From Mycobacterium pinniadriaticum (GTDB lineage Bacteria > Actinomycetota > Actinomycetes > Mycobacteriales > Mycobacteriaceae): a stretch of DNA of 64,000 nucleotides. The stretch covers positions 1 through 64,000 of the forward strand of contig NZ_JAPJDO010000026.1 in the NCBI RefSeq assembly GCF_026242045.1, given 5' to 3'. Both the position numbers and the translations under genes were made by a program. Of the stretch, positions 25,196 to 32,585 are shown piece after piece (within the stretch, counting starts at the first letter, position 1; each line of letters begins with the position of its first letter). The notes beneath the pieces are model-generated. The model was not told where the DNA came from. It did no database searches and saw only the letters and a list, made by a program, of their open reading frames with translations.

Positions 25196-25788
25196 GGCGC
25201 AGCCGGTTTCGGTTCGGCGGCCAGCCGCTGCACCACCGGCAGCAGGTCCTGGGCCAGCAGCTCGCGCAGGAACACCGCGGCCACCCGGTGTTCCCGGTCG
25301 AGGACGACCGTCGACGGGATGACGGTCGCGGGGTACTTCCCGCCGAACGCGATCATGGTGCGCATCGCCGGGTCGTAGATGGACGGGAAGGTGATTTTCC
25401 GGTCGGTGACGAAGTCCTGGGGTGCGGTGATGTCGTTGTCCCGCACGTCGATACCGAGGAAGGCCACGCCAAGCCCACGAGTCTGGTCGTAGACCTGCTG
25501 GAGCTGAGTGGCCTCGGCGCGGCATGGCCCGCACCACTGGCCCCACACGTTGATCACCACGACTTTTCCATCGAAGTCTTTCAGCGACACCGTTTTCGAC
25601 GGGTCCATCAGCTCGGGACCCGATATCCGTCCCGGGGTGCCGCGGCTGGATGGCGGGTCGTAGAAGATGTCGGTCTTACCGCCGGGGGCGACGAACTCGA
25701 ACGAACCGCCCTGCGCGACGGCGTCGTCGCCGGTGGAGCAGCCGGCCAGCACCATCGCCGCCACCACGAGGACCAACAGTCGCTTCAC
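25192..25788 (-). CDS. TlpA/ResA-like thioredoxin lipoprotein
   Basis: A 198-residue lipoprotein with a signal peptide ending in the lipobox LAGC (Cys17) and a thioredoxin fold. The redox site is WCGPC (Cys86 and Cys89), and the cis-Pro appears in YPATVIPSTVVLD near 160. It should act outside the membrane as the ResA-like reductase of apocytochrome c haem-binding Cys, fed by CcdA. It overlaps the phosphatase gene upstream and ccdA downstream by ATGA. Rv0526 is the positional equivalent. Confidence 0.9.
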   Translation of the reverse strand: MKRLLVLVVAAMVLAGCSTGDDAVAQGGSFEFVAPGGKTDIFYDPPSSRGTPGRISGPELMDPSKTVSLKDFDGKVVVINVWGQWCGPCRAEATQLQQVYDQTRGLGVAFLGIDVRDNDITAPQDFVTDRKITFPSIYDPAMRTMIAFGGKYPATVIPSTVVLDREHRVAAVFLRELLAQDLLPVVQRLAAEPKPAAP

Positions 25789-26393
25789 CGCCCGGCTAGC
25801 TCCGTGTATCCCCAGCCGACATAGTCATCCCCGTCGAAATAGAACGACGTCAGCGACGCCAGGTTGCACAGCCGCCGGGTCGGGAAGTGGTGCAACTGAG
25901 CGCCGGTCATCGCTCGGCGCAACGTCTCGACGGGCAGCTGATGGCTGACGCAGACCGCCTCGTGGCCGGCTCCCTTGACCCGAGCGCGTTCCACGGCTCC
26001 CTTCATCCGCGCCGCGATCTCGCGGTACGGCTCGCCCCAGGACGGCAGGCGGGGGTTGCGCAGGTGCCACCAGTTGCGCGGATCGCGCAGGGCGCCGTCG
26101 CCGGGCGAGACCCTCTCCCCCTGAAAGACGTTGTGCGACTCGATGAGTTCAGTGTCGGTGTCGACCGCCAGGCCGTGGTGGGCGGCGATCGGCGCGGCGG
26201 TCTCCTGCGCACGCTCCAGCGGCGAGGCCACCACATAGACGATGTCGCGGGTGGCCAGCCAGCTGGCCACCGCTTCGGCCTGGGCGCGGCCCCGATCGGA
26301 AAGGTGGTAGTCGGGCAGGCGCCCGTAGAGGATGCCGTCGGGGTTGTGCACCTCGCCGTGGCGCATGACGTGAACCGTTGTGCGTTCAGTCAT
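25785..26393 (-). CDS. Histidine phosphatase superfamily protein (Rv0525-like)
   Basis: A 202-residue phosphoglycerate mutase-type phosphatase. The catalytic motif VMRHGEVHNP has the phospho-His near residue 11, with SPLERAQETAAPI (second Arg) near 58 and CVSHQLPVETLRRA (second His) near 152. The length and motif order fit a broad-specificity phosphatase, not a glycolytic mutase; the real gpm1 is at 60.8 kb. It overlaps hemL by four bases and lies between it and the cytochrome genes. Its substrate is not known, and why it is in this operon is unclear. Confidence 0.85.
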   Translation of the reverse strand: MTERTTVHVMRHGEVHNPDGILYGRLPDYHLSDRGRAQAEAVASWLATRDIVYVVASPLERAQETAAPIAAHHGLAVDTDTELIESHNVFQGERVSPGDGALRDPRNWWHLRNPRLPSWGEPYREIAARMKGAVERARVKGAGHEAVCVSHQLPVETLRRAMTGAQLHHFPTRRLCNLASLTSFYFDGDDYVGWGYTELAGR

Positions 26394-27709
26394 GACGGCT
26401 TCGCTTCCGCTGCCGCGCGGGCGGCGGCCGGGAGGGCGTCGGCGATCCGGTCGAACGCGGTGTCGTCGAGCGCGGCTGAGACGAACCAGGTTTCGAAGGC
26501 GCTCGGTGGGGCATAGACGCCGGCGTCGAGCAGGGCGTGGAAGAACGCCGGGAACCGCCAGGTCTCGCTGGCCCGCGCGGCGGCGAAGTCGGCGACCGGC
26601 GAGTCGGTGAAGAACACCGACAGGAAATTCCCGGCGCGCGGAACCTGATGAGCCACACCGGCATCGGTCAACGCGTTGGTGAGCAGGCCGGCCAGCCGGT
26701 CGGCGTTGGCGTCCAGGGCGGCGTACACCGCGTCGTCCGCGTTGCGCAGGGTGGCCAGGCCGGCGGCCACCGCCACCGGGTTACCCGACAGTGTGCCGGC
26801 CTGGTACACCGGGCCCAGCGGAGCCAGGCGCTCCATCACGTCGGTGCGGCCGCCGAAGGCCGCCGCGGGCAGGCCGCCGCTCATCACCTTGCCGAAGGTG
26901 AACAGGTCGGCGTCGACGGGATCGATTCCGTACCAACCGCTTCGGCTCATCCGGAAGCCGGTCATCACCTCGTCGACGATCAGCAGCGCACCGTGTTGGG
27001 CGGTGATGCGCCGCAGGGCGGCGTTGTAGCCGGGCAGCGGCGGCACCGCGCCCATGTTGCCCGGGCAGGCCTCGGTGATCACCGCGGCGATGGTGTCACC
27101 GAACTTGCCGAAGGATTCCTCAACCGCTTCGACATCGTTATACGGCAGCACGATCGTGTCGGCCGCGGTGGCGCCGGTGACGCCCGGCGACGACGGCAGG
27201 CCCAGCGTGGCCACCCCGGAGCCCGCGTCGGCCAGCAGCGCGTCGACGTGGCCGTGGTAGCAGCCGGAGAACTTGACCACCTTCGAGCGGCCGGTGAAGC
27301 CGCGAGCCAGGCGCACCGCGCTCATGGTGGCCTCGGTGCCGGAGTTCACCAACCGCACCCGCTGCACCGGCTTCATCCGGGCGACGATCTCGGCGGCCAA
27401 CTCGGTCTCACCGGGAGTGGGCGCGCCGAACGACAGCCCGTCGGCGGCGGCGCGCTGCACCGCCTCCACCACGGCCGGGTGGGCGTGACCCAGGATCATC
27501 GGGCCCCACGAGCACACCAGGTCGATGAACCGGTTGCCGTCGGCGTCGGTCAGCCAGTAGCCGTTGGCCGAGGTGATGTAGCGAGGTGTACCGCCGACGG
27601 AGTTGAAGGCCCGGACCGGGGAGTTCACTCCACCGGGGATGACCGCGCAGGCGTCGGCGAACAGCCTGGCCGATGCCGCGGTCGAGGCGGCCTGGTCCGT
27701 ACTGCTCAT
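26390..27709 (-). CDS. hemL: Glutamate-1-semialdehyde 2,1-aminomutase
   Basis: A 439-residue PLP enzyme of class III aminotransferases that converts glutamate 1-semialdehyde to 5-aminolevulinate, the second step of the C5 haem pathway; hemA at 45.1 kb makes its substrate. The PLP Lys is in LFTFGKVMSGGLPAAAFGGR near residue 270, preceded by the DEVMTGFR motif, and NSGTEATMSA near 120 holds phosphate. The start is set at the ATG at 27709. It begins the hemL-phosphatase-tlpA-ccdA-resB-ccsB operon, linking haem supply to cytochrome c assembly. Confidence 0.94.
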   Translation of the reverse strand: MSSTDQAASTAASARLFADACAVIPGGVNSPVRAFNSVGGTPRYITSANGYWLTDADGNRFIDLVCSWGPMILGHAHPAVVEAVQRAAADGLSFGAPTPGETELAAEIVARMKPVQRVRLVNSGTEATMSAVRLARGFTGRSKVVKFSGCYHGHVDALLADAGSGVATLGLPSSPGVTGATAADTIVLPYNDVEAVEESFGKFGDTIAAVITEACPGNMGAVPPLPGYNAALRRITAQHGALLIVDEVMTGFRMSRSGWYGIDPVDADLFTFGKVMSGGLPAAAFGGRTDVMERLAPLGPVYQAGTLSGNPVAVAAGLATLRNADDAVYAALDANADRLAGLLTNALTDAGVAHQVPRAGNFLSVFFTDSPVADFAAARASETWRFPAFFHALLDAGVYAPPSAFETWFVSAALDDTAFDRIADALPAAARAAAEAKPS

Positions 27710-27780
27710 GGCCACCAGTGTCCCAGGCATACCGGGATGCTCAACTACAGGGTGTAGTTCCCAGGAAGGGTCCGGGACGG

Positions 27781-27797
27781 TAAGGCTATTCTCCTAA
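27781..27797. promoter_or_regulatory. Promoter-operator of feoA with TAAGG-N7-CCTAA repeat
   Basis: The -10 element TATTCT (27787-27792) lies seven bases before the GTG at 27800, so feoA is likely leaderless. It is embedded in TAAGGCTATTCTCCTAA, a near-palindrome overlapping the promoter. The half-sites TTAGG/CCTAA recall IdeR/DtxR boxes, but the spacer is 7 rather than 9, so IdeR binding is doubtful and another metal regulator is possible. Confidence 0.45.
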
Positions 27798-27799
27798 GG

Positions 27800-28105
27800 G
27801 TGTCCTCACTTTCCGACCGCATGAGCCGGCGTCGTCTGGCGTCCGCGTGCGGATCGGACACCGCTGCCGCGGTGACACTCGCCGATCTGCGGCCGGGCGA
27901 TCGCGCCAGGGTCATCGGCTATCGCGACGAGCTCGCCGGCAGCACCGCACGTCGCTTTTTCGATCTGGGGATCGTGCCCGGCAGGGAGGTCACCATGGTG
28001 CGCCGGGCGCCGCTGCGCGACCCGGTGATCTACCGCGTCGGCGACTACGAAATCGCGTTGCGAACCGCCCAGTCCCGCTGCATCCGCGTGGAGCCCGTGA
28101 GTTGA
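27800..28105 (+). CDS. feoA: Ferrous iron transport accessory protein FeoA
   Basis: A 101-residue cytosolic SH3-like protein that assists FeoB. The FeoA domain runs from about residue 25: VTLADLRPGDRARVIGYRD, then RRFFDLGIVPGREVTMVRRAPLRDPVIYRVGDYEIALR, which is the family core. The leading 24 residues are Ser/Arg-rich and not part of the domain; an ATG at 27821 is an alternative, but the TATTCT -10 element supports the GTG at 27800. Its TGA overlaps the TTG start of feoB. Confidence 0.88.
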   Translation: MSSLSDRMSRRRLASACGSDTAAAVTLADLRPGDRARVIGYRDELAGSTARRFFDLGIVPGREVTMVRRAPLRDPVIYRVGDYEIALRTAQSRCIRVEPVS

Positions 28106-30054
28106 GCGGGCATCACCACGGCGGGGGCGCCGCCGCAGTCAATGTTGGACTGCCCCGCTTCGCCGTCGTCGGCAGCCCGAATTCCGGCAAGACCACGCTG
28201 TTCAACGCAATGACCGGTCTGCACGCGAAGACCGGAAATTATCCCGGCGTCACCGTGGCCCGCTTCGAAGGCCGGATGCGCCTGAGCGAGCACGAAACCG
28301 TCGTCGTCGAGGACCTGCCCGGCACCTACAGCCTCGATCCGATCAGCCCGGACGAACAGATCGTCGTCGACGTCCTGGACACCGACCACCACAACACCCG
28401 CGTGGACGTCCCCGACGCCCTGCTGGTCCTGCTGAATGCCACCACCCTGCGCCGGTCGCTGGGACTGCTGGCCCAACTGCTGCAAACCGGCCTGCCGACG
28501 TGCGTCGTGCTGACCTTCACCGACGATCTCGCCCGGCGGCACGGCACGCTGGACGTCGCGGCGCTGTCGAAGGCCCTGGGAGTTCCCATCATCCCGGTGG
28601 TAGGTGGGCACCGCGACGGCGTGGAACGACTGCGCGCCACGATGGCCGACGTCAAGTCATGGAGCAGCCCGGTGGTGTTGCCACCCACCGATACCGACGA
28701 AGTGACCGGATGGGTGGACTCCGTGCTGGCAACGGCCGGCTACCGAGTTCCGGACCTCGACCACCGCACCCGGCGCATCGACGCCGTGTTGCTGCACCCG
28801 GTGGCGGGCACCGTCGTCTTCCTGCTCACGATGTTCGTGTTCTTCCAAACGATCTTCACCGTCGCCGCGCCGTTGCAGGACTATGTCGCGCAATTCTTCG
28901 GCTGGCTCGGCGATCTCGTCACCACCTACGTCCATGTCTCCTGGCTGTCGGCGTTCCTCTCCGAGGCCGTCATCGGCGGTGTCGGCAGCGTGCTGGTGTT
29001 CGTTCCGCAGATCGCGCTGCTGTTCATCCTCATCGCTCTGCTGGAGGGCACCGGTTACCTGGCCCGCGCGGCATTCCTGATGGACCGGGTGATGGCGCGG
29101 GCCGGGCTCGAAGGCCGGGCATTCGTGGCGCTGCTCTCCTCGGTCGCGTGCGCGATCCCGGGGATCATGGCGACCCGGTCGTTGCCGTCGGCCAAGGATC
29201 GGCTGGCGACGATGATGGGCGCACCGTTGATGACGTGTTCGGCACGGCTGCCGGTCTACATCCTGCTCATCAGCATGCTGCTGAGTGCGGACTCGAGGGT
29301 TGGACCGTTCAGTGCGCGTGGCGTGCTGATGTTCGTGCTGTACCTGCTGGGCGCGGTGTCGGCGATGGTTGTCGCCGCGATCTTCAAACGGTTCACTTCA
29401 CGACGGGCCGCGCTGCTGCCGTTCTACATGGAGATGCCGCCCTACCAGGTGCCCCGACTGCGGACCGTGATCGCCGAGGTATGGACGGCGGCGTCGGCCT
29501 TCCTGCGCAAGGTGTCGTCGATCATCCTGGCCACAACCGTGATCTTGTGGATCCTGCTCAACCTGCCGGTTCGCCACGAAGCCGAGATGACGGCCGCGGG
29601 AGTCGACACATCCGACCACTCGGCGGTGTCGTCGTATGTGCTCGACCACTCGTACGGGGCATCGGTCGGTCGCGCCATCGAGCCGGTCTTCGCGCCGTTG
29701 GGCTTCGACTGGCGGATCAACATCGGTGTGCTCTCCTCGCTGGCCGCCCGGGAAACCTTCGTCGCCACCCTAGGCCAGGTGGCCGCGGCCCAAGACCCCG
29801 AAGACCCCACCGAATCACTGCGGTCGATGCGGGTGCAGAGCGGGCCGGACGCGGGCCGACTGCTGTTCGACGCGCCGACCATCGCGGCGTTGTTGGTGTT
29901 CTTCATGTTCGCGCTGCAGTGCATGTCGACGGTGGGTGTGCTGCGCCGCGAGACGGGCTCGTGGAAATGGCCGGCTATCGCCTGGGCGTACATGTTCGCG
30001 CTGGCCTGGGTGCTGGCGCTGGCGACCCGGACCATCGTGGCGACGGTGTGGTGA
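28102..30054 (+). CDS. feoB: Ferrous iron transporter FeoB (GTPase-permease)
   Basis: A 650-residue Fe2+ permease. The N-terminal G domain has G1 GSPNSGKTTLFNAMTG (residues 27-42) and G3 EDLPGTYSLDPIS; the G4 box normally written NxxD appears as LTFTDDLA with Thr for Asn, which may alter guanine recognition. The C-terminal membrane part has the Gate motifs SSVACAIPGIMATR and MTCSARLPVYILLISM and about eight helices. The start is TTG at 28102 in a TTGA overlap with feoA; GTG at 28138 is another option. Its stop overlaps the NifU-like gene (GTGA). No FeoC is present. Confidence 0.92.
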   Translation: MSGHHHGGGAAAVNVGLPRFAVVGSPNSGKTTLFNAMTGLHAKTGNYPGVTVARFEGRMRLSEHETVVVEDLPGTYSLDPISPDEQIVVDVLDTDHHNTRVDVPDALLVLLNATTLRRSLGLLAQLLQTGLPTCVVLTFTDDLARRHGTLDVAALSKALGVPIIPVVGGHRDGVERLRATMADVKSWSSPVVLPPTDTDEVTGWVDSVLATAGYRVPDLDHRTRRIDAVLLHPVAGTVVFLLTMFVFFQTIFTVAAPLQDYVAQFFGWLGDLVTTYVHVSWLSAFLSEAVIGGVGSVLVFVPQIALLFILIALLEGTGYLARAAFLMDRVMARAGLEGRAFVALLSSVACAIPGIMATRSLPSAKDRLATMMGAPLMTCSARLPVYILLISMLLSADSRVGPFSARGVLMFVLYLLGAVSAMVVAAIFKRFTSRRAALLPFYMEMPPYQVPRLRTVIAEVWTAASAFLRKVSSIILATTVILWILLNLPVRHEAEMTAAGVDTSDHSAVSSYVLDHSYGASVGRAIEPVFAPLGFDWRINIGVLSSLAARETFVATLGQVAAAQDPEDPTESLRSMRVQSGPDAGRLLFDAPTIAALLVFFMFALQCMSTVGVLRRETGSWKWPAIAWAYMFALAWVLALATRTIVATVW

Positions 30055-30596
30055 TTGCGTTGCACGCTGAACGGGTGACCGGCGAACCGCAAGCGGTGCG
30101 CTGGGTGACCCACACCGATGGTCTTGCGGCCGGCCGAGTCGTCGACGCCCCGGGCGAGCTTGGCCGAAGGTTCGCCGATGGCGCCTTGACCGACGGGCTG
30201 GTTGACCCCACCGCGGTGTGGTTGTGGCTGCGCGACGGGTTGTCCTGGCGCGACATGGGATCGGCGATTCACAAAGCGCTGCGGGCGGCGCTGGCGGAGC
30301 CGGCAGGGTGGACGATCGAGCCCGCACCCGGCGAGATTCTGGAGCTGGTGACCGCTGAGCTACTGAACGGAGGCCCGGGCGAATTCGTCCGCTCCCACGG
30401 TGGATCCGTGGCCGCCGAGCGGGTCGGCGACGCGGTGACGATTCGGCTGGGTGGCGCCTGTGAGAGCTGCCCGGCCGCCGAACATACGTTGCGTCACCGT
30501 CTGGTTGGCGAGCTGCGCCGCCACTGCCCCGACCTGGTCGAGCTGGAATCGCACAACGGACGGATCAATCTGAGGGTTAGGCCGGTGTCAGGCTGA
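30051..30596 (+). CDS. NifU/Nfu-like iron-sulfur protein encoded with feoAB
   Basis: A 181-residue protein with an N-terminal Nfu-N-like domain (about residues 8-80, GEPQAVRWVTHTDGLAAGRV through WRDMGSAIHKALRAAL) and a C-terminal NifU domain (about 95-175) carrying GACESCPAAEHTLRHRL, a CxxC pair that in this family holds a [4Fe-4S] cluster at a dimer interface. Its GTG overlaps the feoB stop, so synthesis is coupled to the permease. It may take the place of FeoC or receive imported iron for cluster assembly. The general SUF scaffold of mycobacteria lies elsewhere. Its 3' end overlaps the next convergent gene by 20 bases. Confidence 0.8.
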   Translation: MIALHAERVTGEPQAVRWVTHTDGLAAGRVVDAPGELGRRFADGALTDGLVDPTAVWLWLRDGLSWRDMGSAIHKALRAALAEPAGWTIEPAPGEILELVTAELLNGGPGEFVRSHGGSVAAERVGDAVTIRLGGACESCPAAEHTLRHRLVGELRRHCPDLVELESHNGRINLRVRPVSG

Positions 30597-30972
30597 ACAC
30601 CGGGTGGTCGGCCGGATCGGGCAGCTTGGCGAAGTAGCCGTCGACGGTCTTGCCCGCCTTGACCCGGTAGGCCTGCAGCACCGGCGCACGCTCGGCAACC
30701 GGCAGCTCAGCCGCGGTGAACCGCGCCGAACCGGACTTGGTGGCCACGCCGACCGCCGGGTTGGCGCGCACATTCTTCACCCACTGCGACTCGCCGCGGG
30801 TGGACACCAGGTACCGGGTGCCGTCCACCTCGACGGTGATCACCGGGATCTTCTGCTCGTGACCGGTGGTGCGGGCCGTCACCGTGAGGGTCTCGGTGCC
30901 CGACAGCCCGGTGGCCATCGCGATCTTGTTGAACACCTTCACGGTGAACCACGGAGGCTTGAGATAGGCCAT
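30577..30972 (-). CDS. Ddn-type F420-dependent nitroreductase family protein (first of a divergent pair)
   Basis: A 131-residue split-barrel protein of the deazaflavin-dependent nitroreductase family. The core TLTVTARTTGHEQKIPVITVEVDGTRYLVSTRGESQWVKNVRANP is the family F420-binding pattern, though the usual RRSG is replaced by RTTG. The ATG at 30972 gives a normal length; the N-terminus has one amphipathic helix (FTVKVFNKIAMATG), as in membrane-associated Ddn. Its start is only 19 bases from the start of the opposite gene, so the two promoters must lie in or beside coding sequence. Natural substrates are probably quinones. Confidence 0.8.
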   Translation of the reverse strand: MAYLKPPWFTVKVFNKIAMATGLSGTETLTVTARTTGHEQKIPVITVEVDGTRYLVSTRGESQWVKNVRANPAVGVATKSGSARFTAAELPVAERAPVLQAYRVKAGKTVDGYFAKLPDPADHPVFSLTPA

Positions 30973-30991
30973 GTCTTGAGAGTTTGATTGG

Positions 30992-31375
30992 GTGATGCAG
31001 CTACCGCAATGGTTGGCCAGGTTCAACCGGCATGTCACCAATCCGGTGCAGCGGTTGTGGGCCGGCTTCGTTCCGACCATGGGAATCCTCGAACACGTCG
31101 GTCGCCGTTCCGGCGCCGAATACCGCACTCCATTGACGGTGTTCACCACCGACGACGGGGTGGCGATCCTGCTGACGTACGGGCCGAACCGGGACTGGCT
31201 GAAGAACATCACCGCCGCGGGCGGCGGGCGACTCAAGCGTTATGGCCGGACCTTCACCGTCAGCAATCCGCGGATGGTGACCAAAGCCGAAGCCGCCCCT
31301 CATGTTTCGGGATCTTGGCGACCGATCTTCAAGAGATTGCCGTTCGAGAACGCGGTGCTGCTGACCCGCTCCTGA
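30992..31375 (+). CDS. Ddn-type F420-dependent nitroreductase family protein (second of a divergent pair)
   Basis: A 127-residue family member with the N-terminal helix WLARFNRHVTNPVQRLWAGFVPTMGIL, then HVGRRSGAEYRTPLTVF (RRSG F420-binding motif), NRDWLKNITAAGGGRL and a C-terminal FENAVLLTR. Both GTG 30992 and ATG 30995 are good starts. It is paralogous to the gene on the opposite strand, and they are arranged head to head. Ddn-type enzymes reduce quinones or nitroimidazoles with F420H2. The promoter must overlap the neighbouring gene's 5' end. Confidence 0.82.
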   Translation: MMQLPQWLARFNRHVTNPVQRLWAGFVPTMGILEHVGRRSGAEYRTPLTVFTTDDGVAILLTYGPNRDWLKNITAAGGGRLKRYGRTFTVSNPRMVTKAEAAPHVSGSWRPIFKRLPFENAVLLTRS

Positions 31376-31473
31376 GCAGCGACCGGGGCTGGCACGACGG
31401 CGGGTCCGTGACCGCCAAGGCCCTGCGCCGGTGGCAGTGCCCCACGGACTACACGGGTGCACCTGATTGATCC

Positions 31474-31489
31474 ATACCCAATGGGGTAT
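31474..31489. promoter_or_regulatory. CstR/CsoR-like operator upstream of the sulfur-detoxification operon
   Basis: ATACCCAATGGGGTAT is an inverted repeat with ATACCC/GGGTAT arms. It resembles operators of the CsoR/RcnR superfamily; the persulfide sensor CstR uses such a repeat before operons for sulfurtransferases, persulfide dioxygenases and TauE-type exporters, the very genes downstream here. It overlaps a possible core promoter (TATACA at 31487-31492). No CstR or CsoR gene is in the window. The copper operator at 37682-37698 is similar, with a longer C/G block. Confidence 0.55.
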
Positions 31490-31641
31490 ACATGGACAGG
31501 CTCACTCGCCCTCGGCCGGAGACCGCGCGGGTCAAAGCCGGGTCAAAGCTGTTGAGCACTCCGAACTGGAACGGTCATCGCGCTGCGATGGCCTGACCGA
31601 CGCCCGGCTCGCATTTCTGCGCAGTGAAAGGAGAAGTCCTC

Positions 31642-31770
31642 GTGCCATCCCCGGCCATTTCGACGACCCCGGCCGACGACGCAAGCCAAGCGGTTGTGCG
31701 CCGTGACCGCTGTGCTCAGCGTCTCGCCGTGACCGCCCCGATCCGCCATGACGAGACCCGACCGCTGTGA
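31642..31770 (+). CDS. Possible 42-residue ORF coupled to the TauE/SafE exporter gene
   Basis: The GTG at 31642 has a strong ribosome site (GAAAGGAGAAG, 31626-31636) and opens a 42-codon frame ending in a TGA at 31768-31770 that overlaps the exporter's GTG start (GTGA). The product is hydrophilic, has one Cys (residue 24, in RRDRCAQR) and ends in IRHDETRPL; it has no signal or helix and no match I know. It could be a short protein or a leader peptide that couples translation into the exporter gene, possibly responding to sulfur or Cys state. The ribosome site and the junction are visible; function is inference. Confidence 0.4.
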   Translation: MPSPAISTTPADDASQAVVRRDRCAQRLAVTAPIRHDETRPL

Positions 31771-32537
31771 CGATCGCCATCTCCCTGGTGTTTGGTGCGC
31801 TCATCGGGGTTCTGCTGGGCCTGTTGGGTGGCGGCGGGTCCATCCTGGCCGTACCGGCGCTGGTGTACGCCGTAGGTCTCGATATGGGTCAGGCGATCCC
31901 GGTATCACTCATCGTGATCGGTGCCGCGTCCGCAGTAGGTGCACTGCCGAAAGTTCGTGCCGGCCAGGTCGAGTGGCGCCTGGCCACCGTGTTTGCTGTT
32001 GCGGGCATCCCGGCCACCTTCGCCGGGTCCGCGATCGGATCGCATCTGCCGCAGTCGGCACTGCTGCTGGGCTTCGCAACGGTGATGGTGTTCGCGGGGA
32101 TTCGCATGTTGCGCGAGGGCGGGCCCACCGGGATAGCGTGTGACACCGTCGGCGGCATCGACTGGCGGCGGTGCGCCCCACGCTCCATCCCGGCAGGCCT
32201 GGCCGTGGGACTGCTGACCGGCCTGTTCGGCGTGGGAGGCGGATTCCTCATCATCCCGGCGCTGGTGTTGATGCTCGGCGTCGAGATGCCGATCGCCGTG
32301 GGCACCTCACTGTTGATCATCGTGGCCAATTCGGCGGCAGGCGTCGTCTCGCACCTGCACCGGCTGCACATCGACTGGGGTGTCGCGGCAGGGTTCGCCG
32401 GCACCGCGATCGTCGCGTCGCTCGTCGCAGGGCACCTGGGCACGCGGCTGGACACCAACCGCCTGCGACGGTGGTTCGCCGTTCTGGTCTTCGCGGTCGC
32501 CGCATTCATCGTCGTAGACACCCTCTGGCTGCGCTGA
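31767..32537 (+). CDS. TauE/SafE-family sulfite/sulfur-anion exporter
   Basis: A 256-residue membrane protein with about eight helices and the two family repeats: LGLLGGGGSILAVPALVYAVG near residues 12-32 and LTGLFGVGGGFLIIPALVLMLG near 151-172. TauE/SafE proteins move sulfite, sulfonates or related sulfur anions; next to a persulfide dioxygenase the likely cargo is sulfite or thiosulfate going out. The GTG at 31767 overlaps the stop of the 42-residue ORF. The dioxygenase gene follows after 48 bases. Confidence 0.85.
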   Translation: MTIAISLVFGALIGVLLGLLGGGGSILAVPALVYAVGLDMGQAIPVSLIVIGAASAVGALPKVRAGQVEWRLATVFAVAGIPATFAGSAIGSHLPQSALLLGFATVMVFAGIRMLREGGPTGIACDTVGGIDWRRCAPRSIPAGLAVGLLTGLFGVGGGFLIIPALVLMLGVEMPIAVGTSLLIIVANSAAGVVSHLHRLHIDWGVAAGFAGTAIVASLVAGHLGTRLDTNRLRRWFAVLVFAVAAFIVVDTLWLR

Positions 32538-32585
32538 ATCAGGATGTTCTCAGCCGCACAACATATTTCGATTGGAGGAACCAAC

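Noticed and set aside
27781..27797. IdeR (DtxR) box at the feoA promoter
   Set aside because: The half-sites TAAGG and CCTAA look right, but the spacer is 7 instead of 9 and the left half is off by one base; kept only as an undefined operator.
28500..30050. Long +1-shifted frame inside feoB leading into the NifU-like gene
   Set aside because: Only its last part (from 30051) is a real gene; the rest is out of frame with FeoB and Arg/Pro-rich.
31492..31596. 34-residue ORF starting at the ATG just after the CstR-like repeat
   Set aside because: It has no ribosome site and would start upstream of or at the likely transcription start; no support beyond an open frame.
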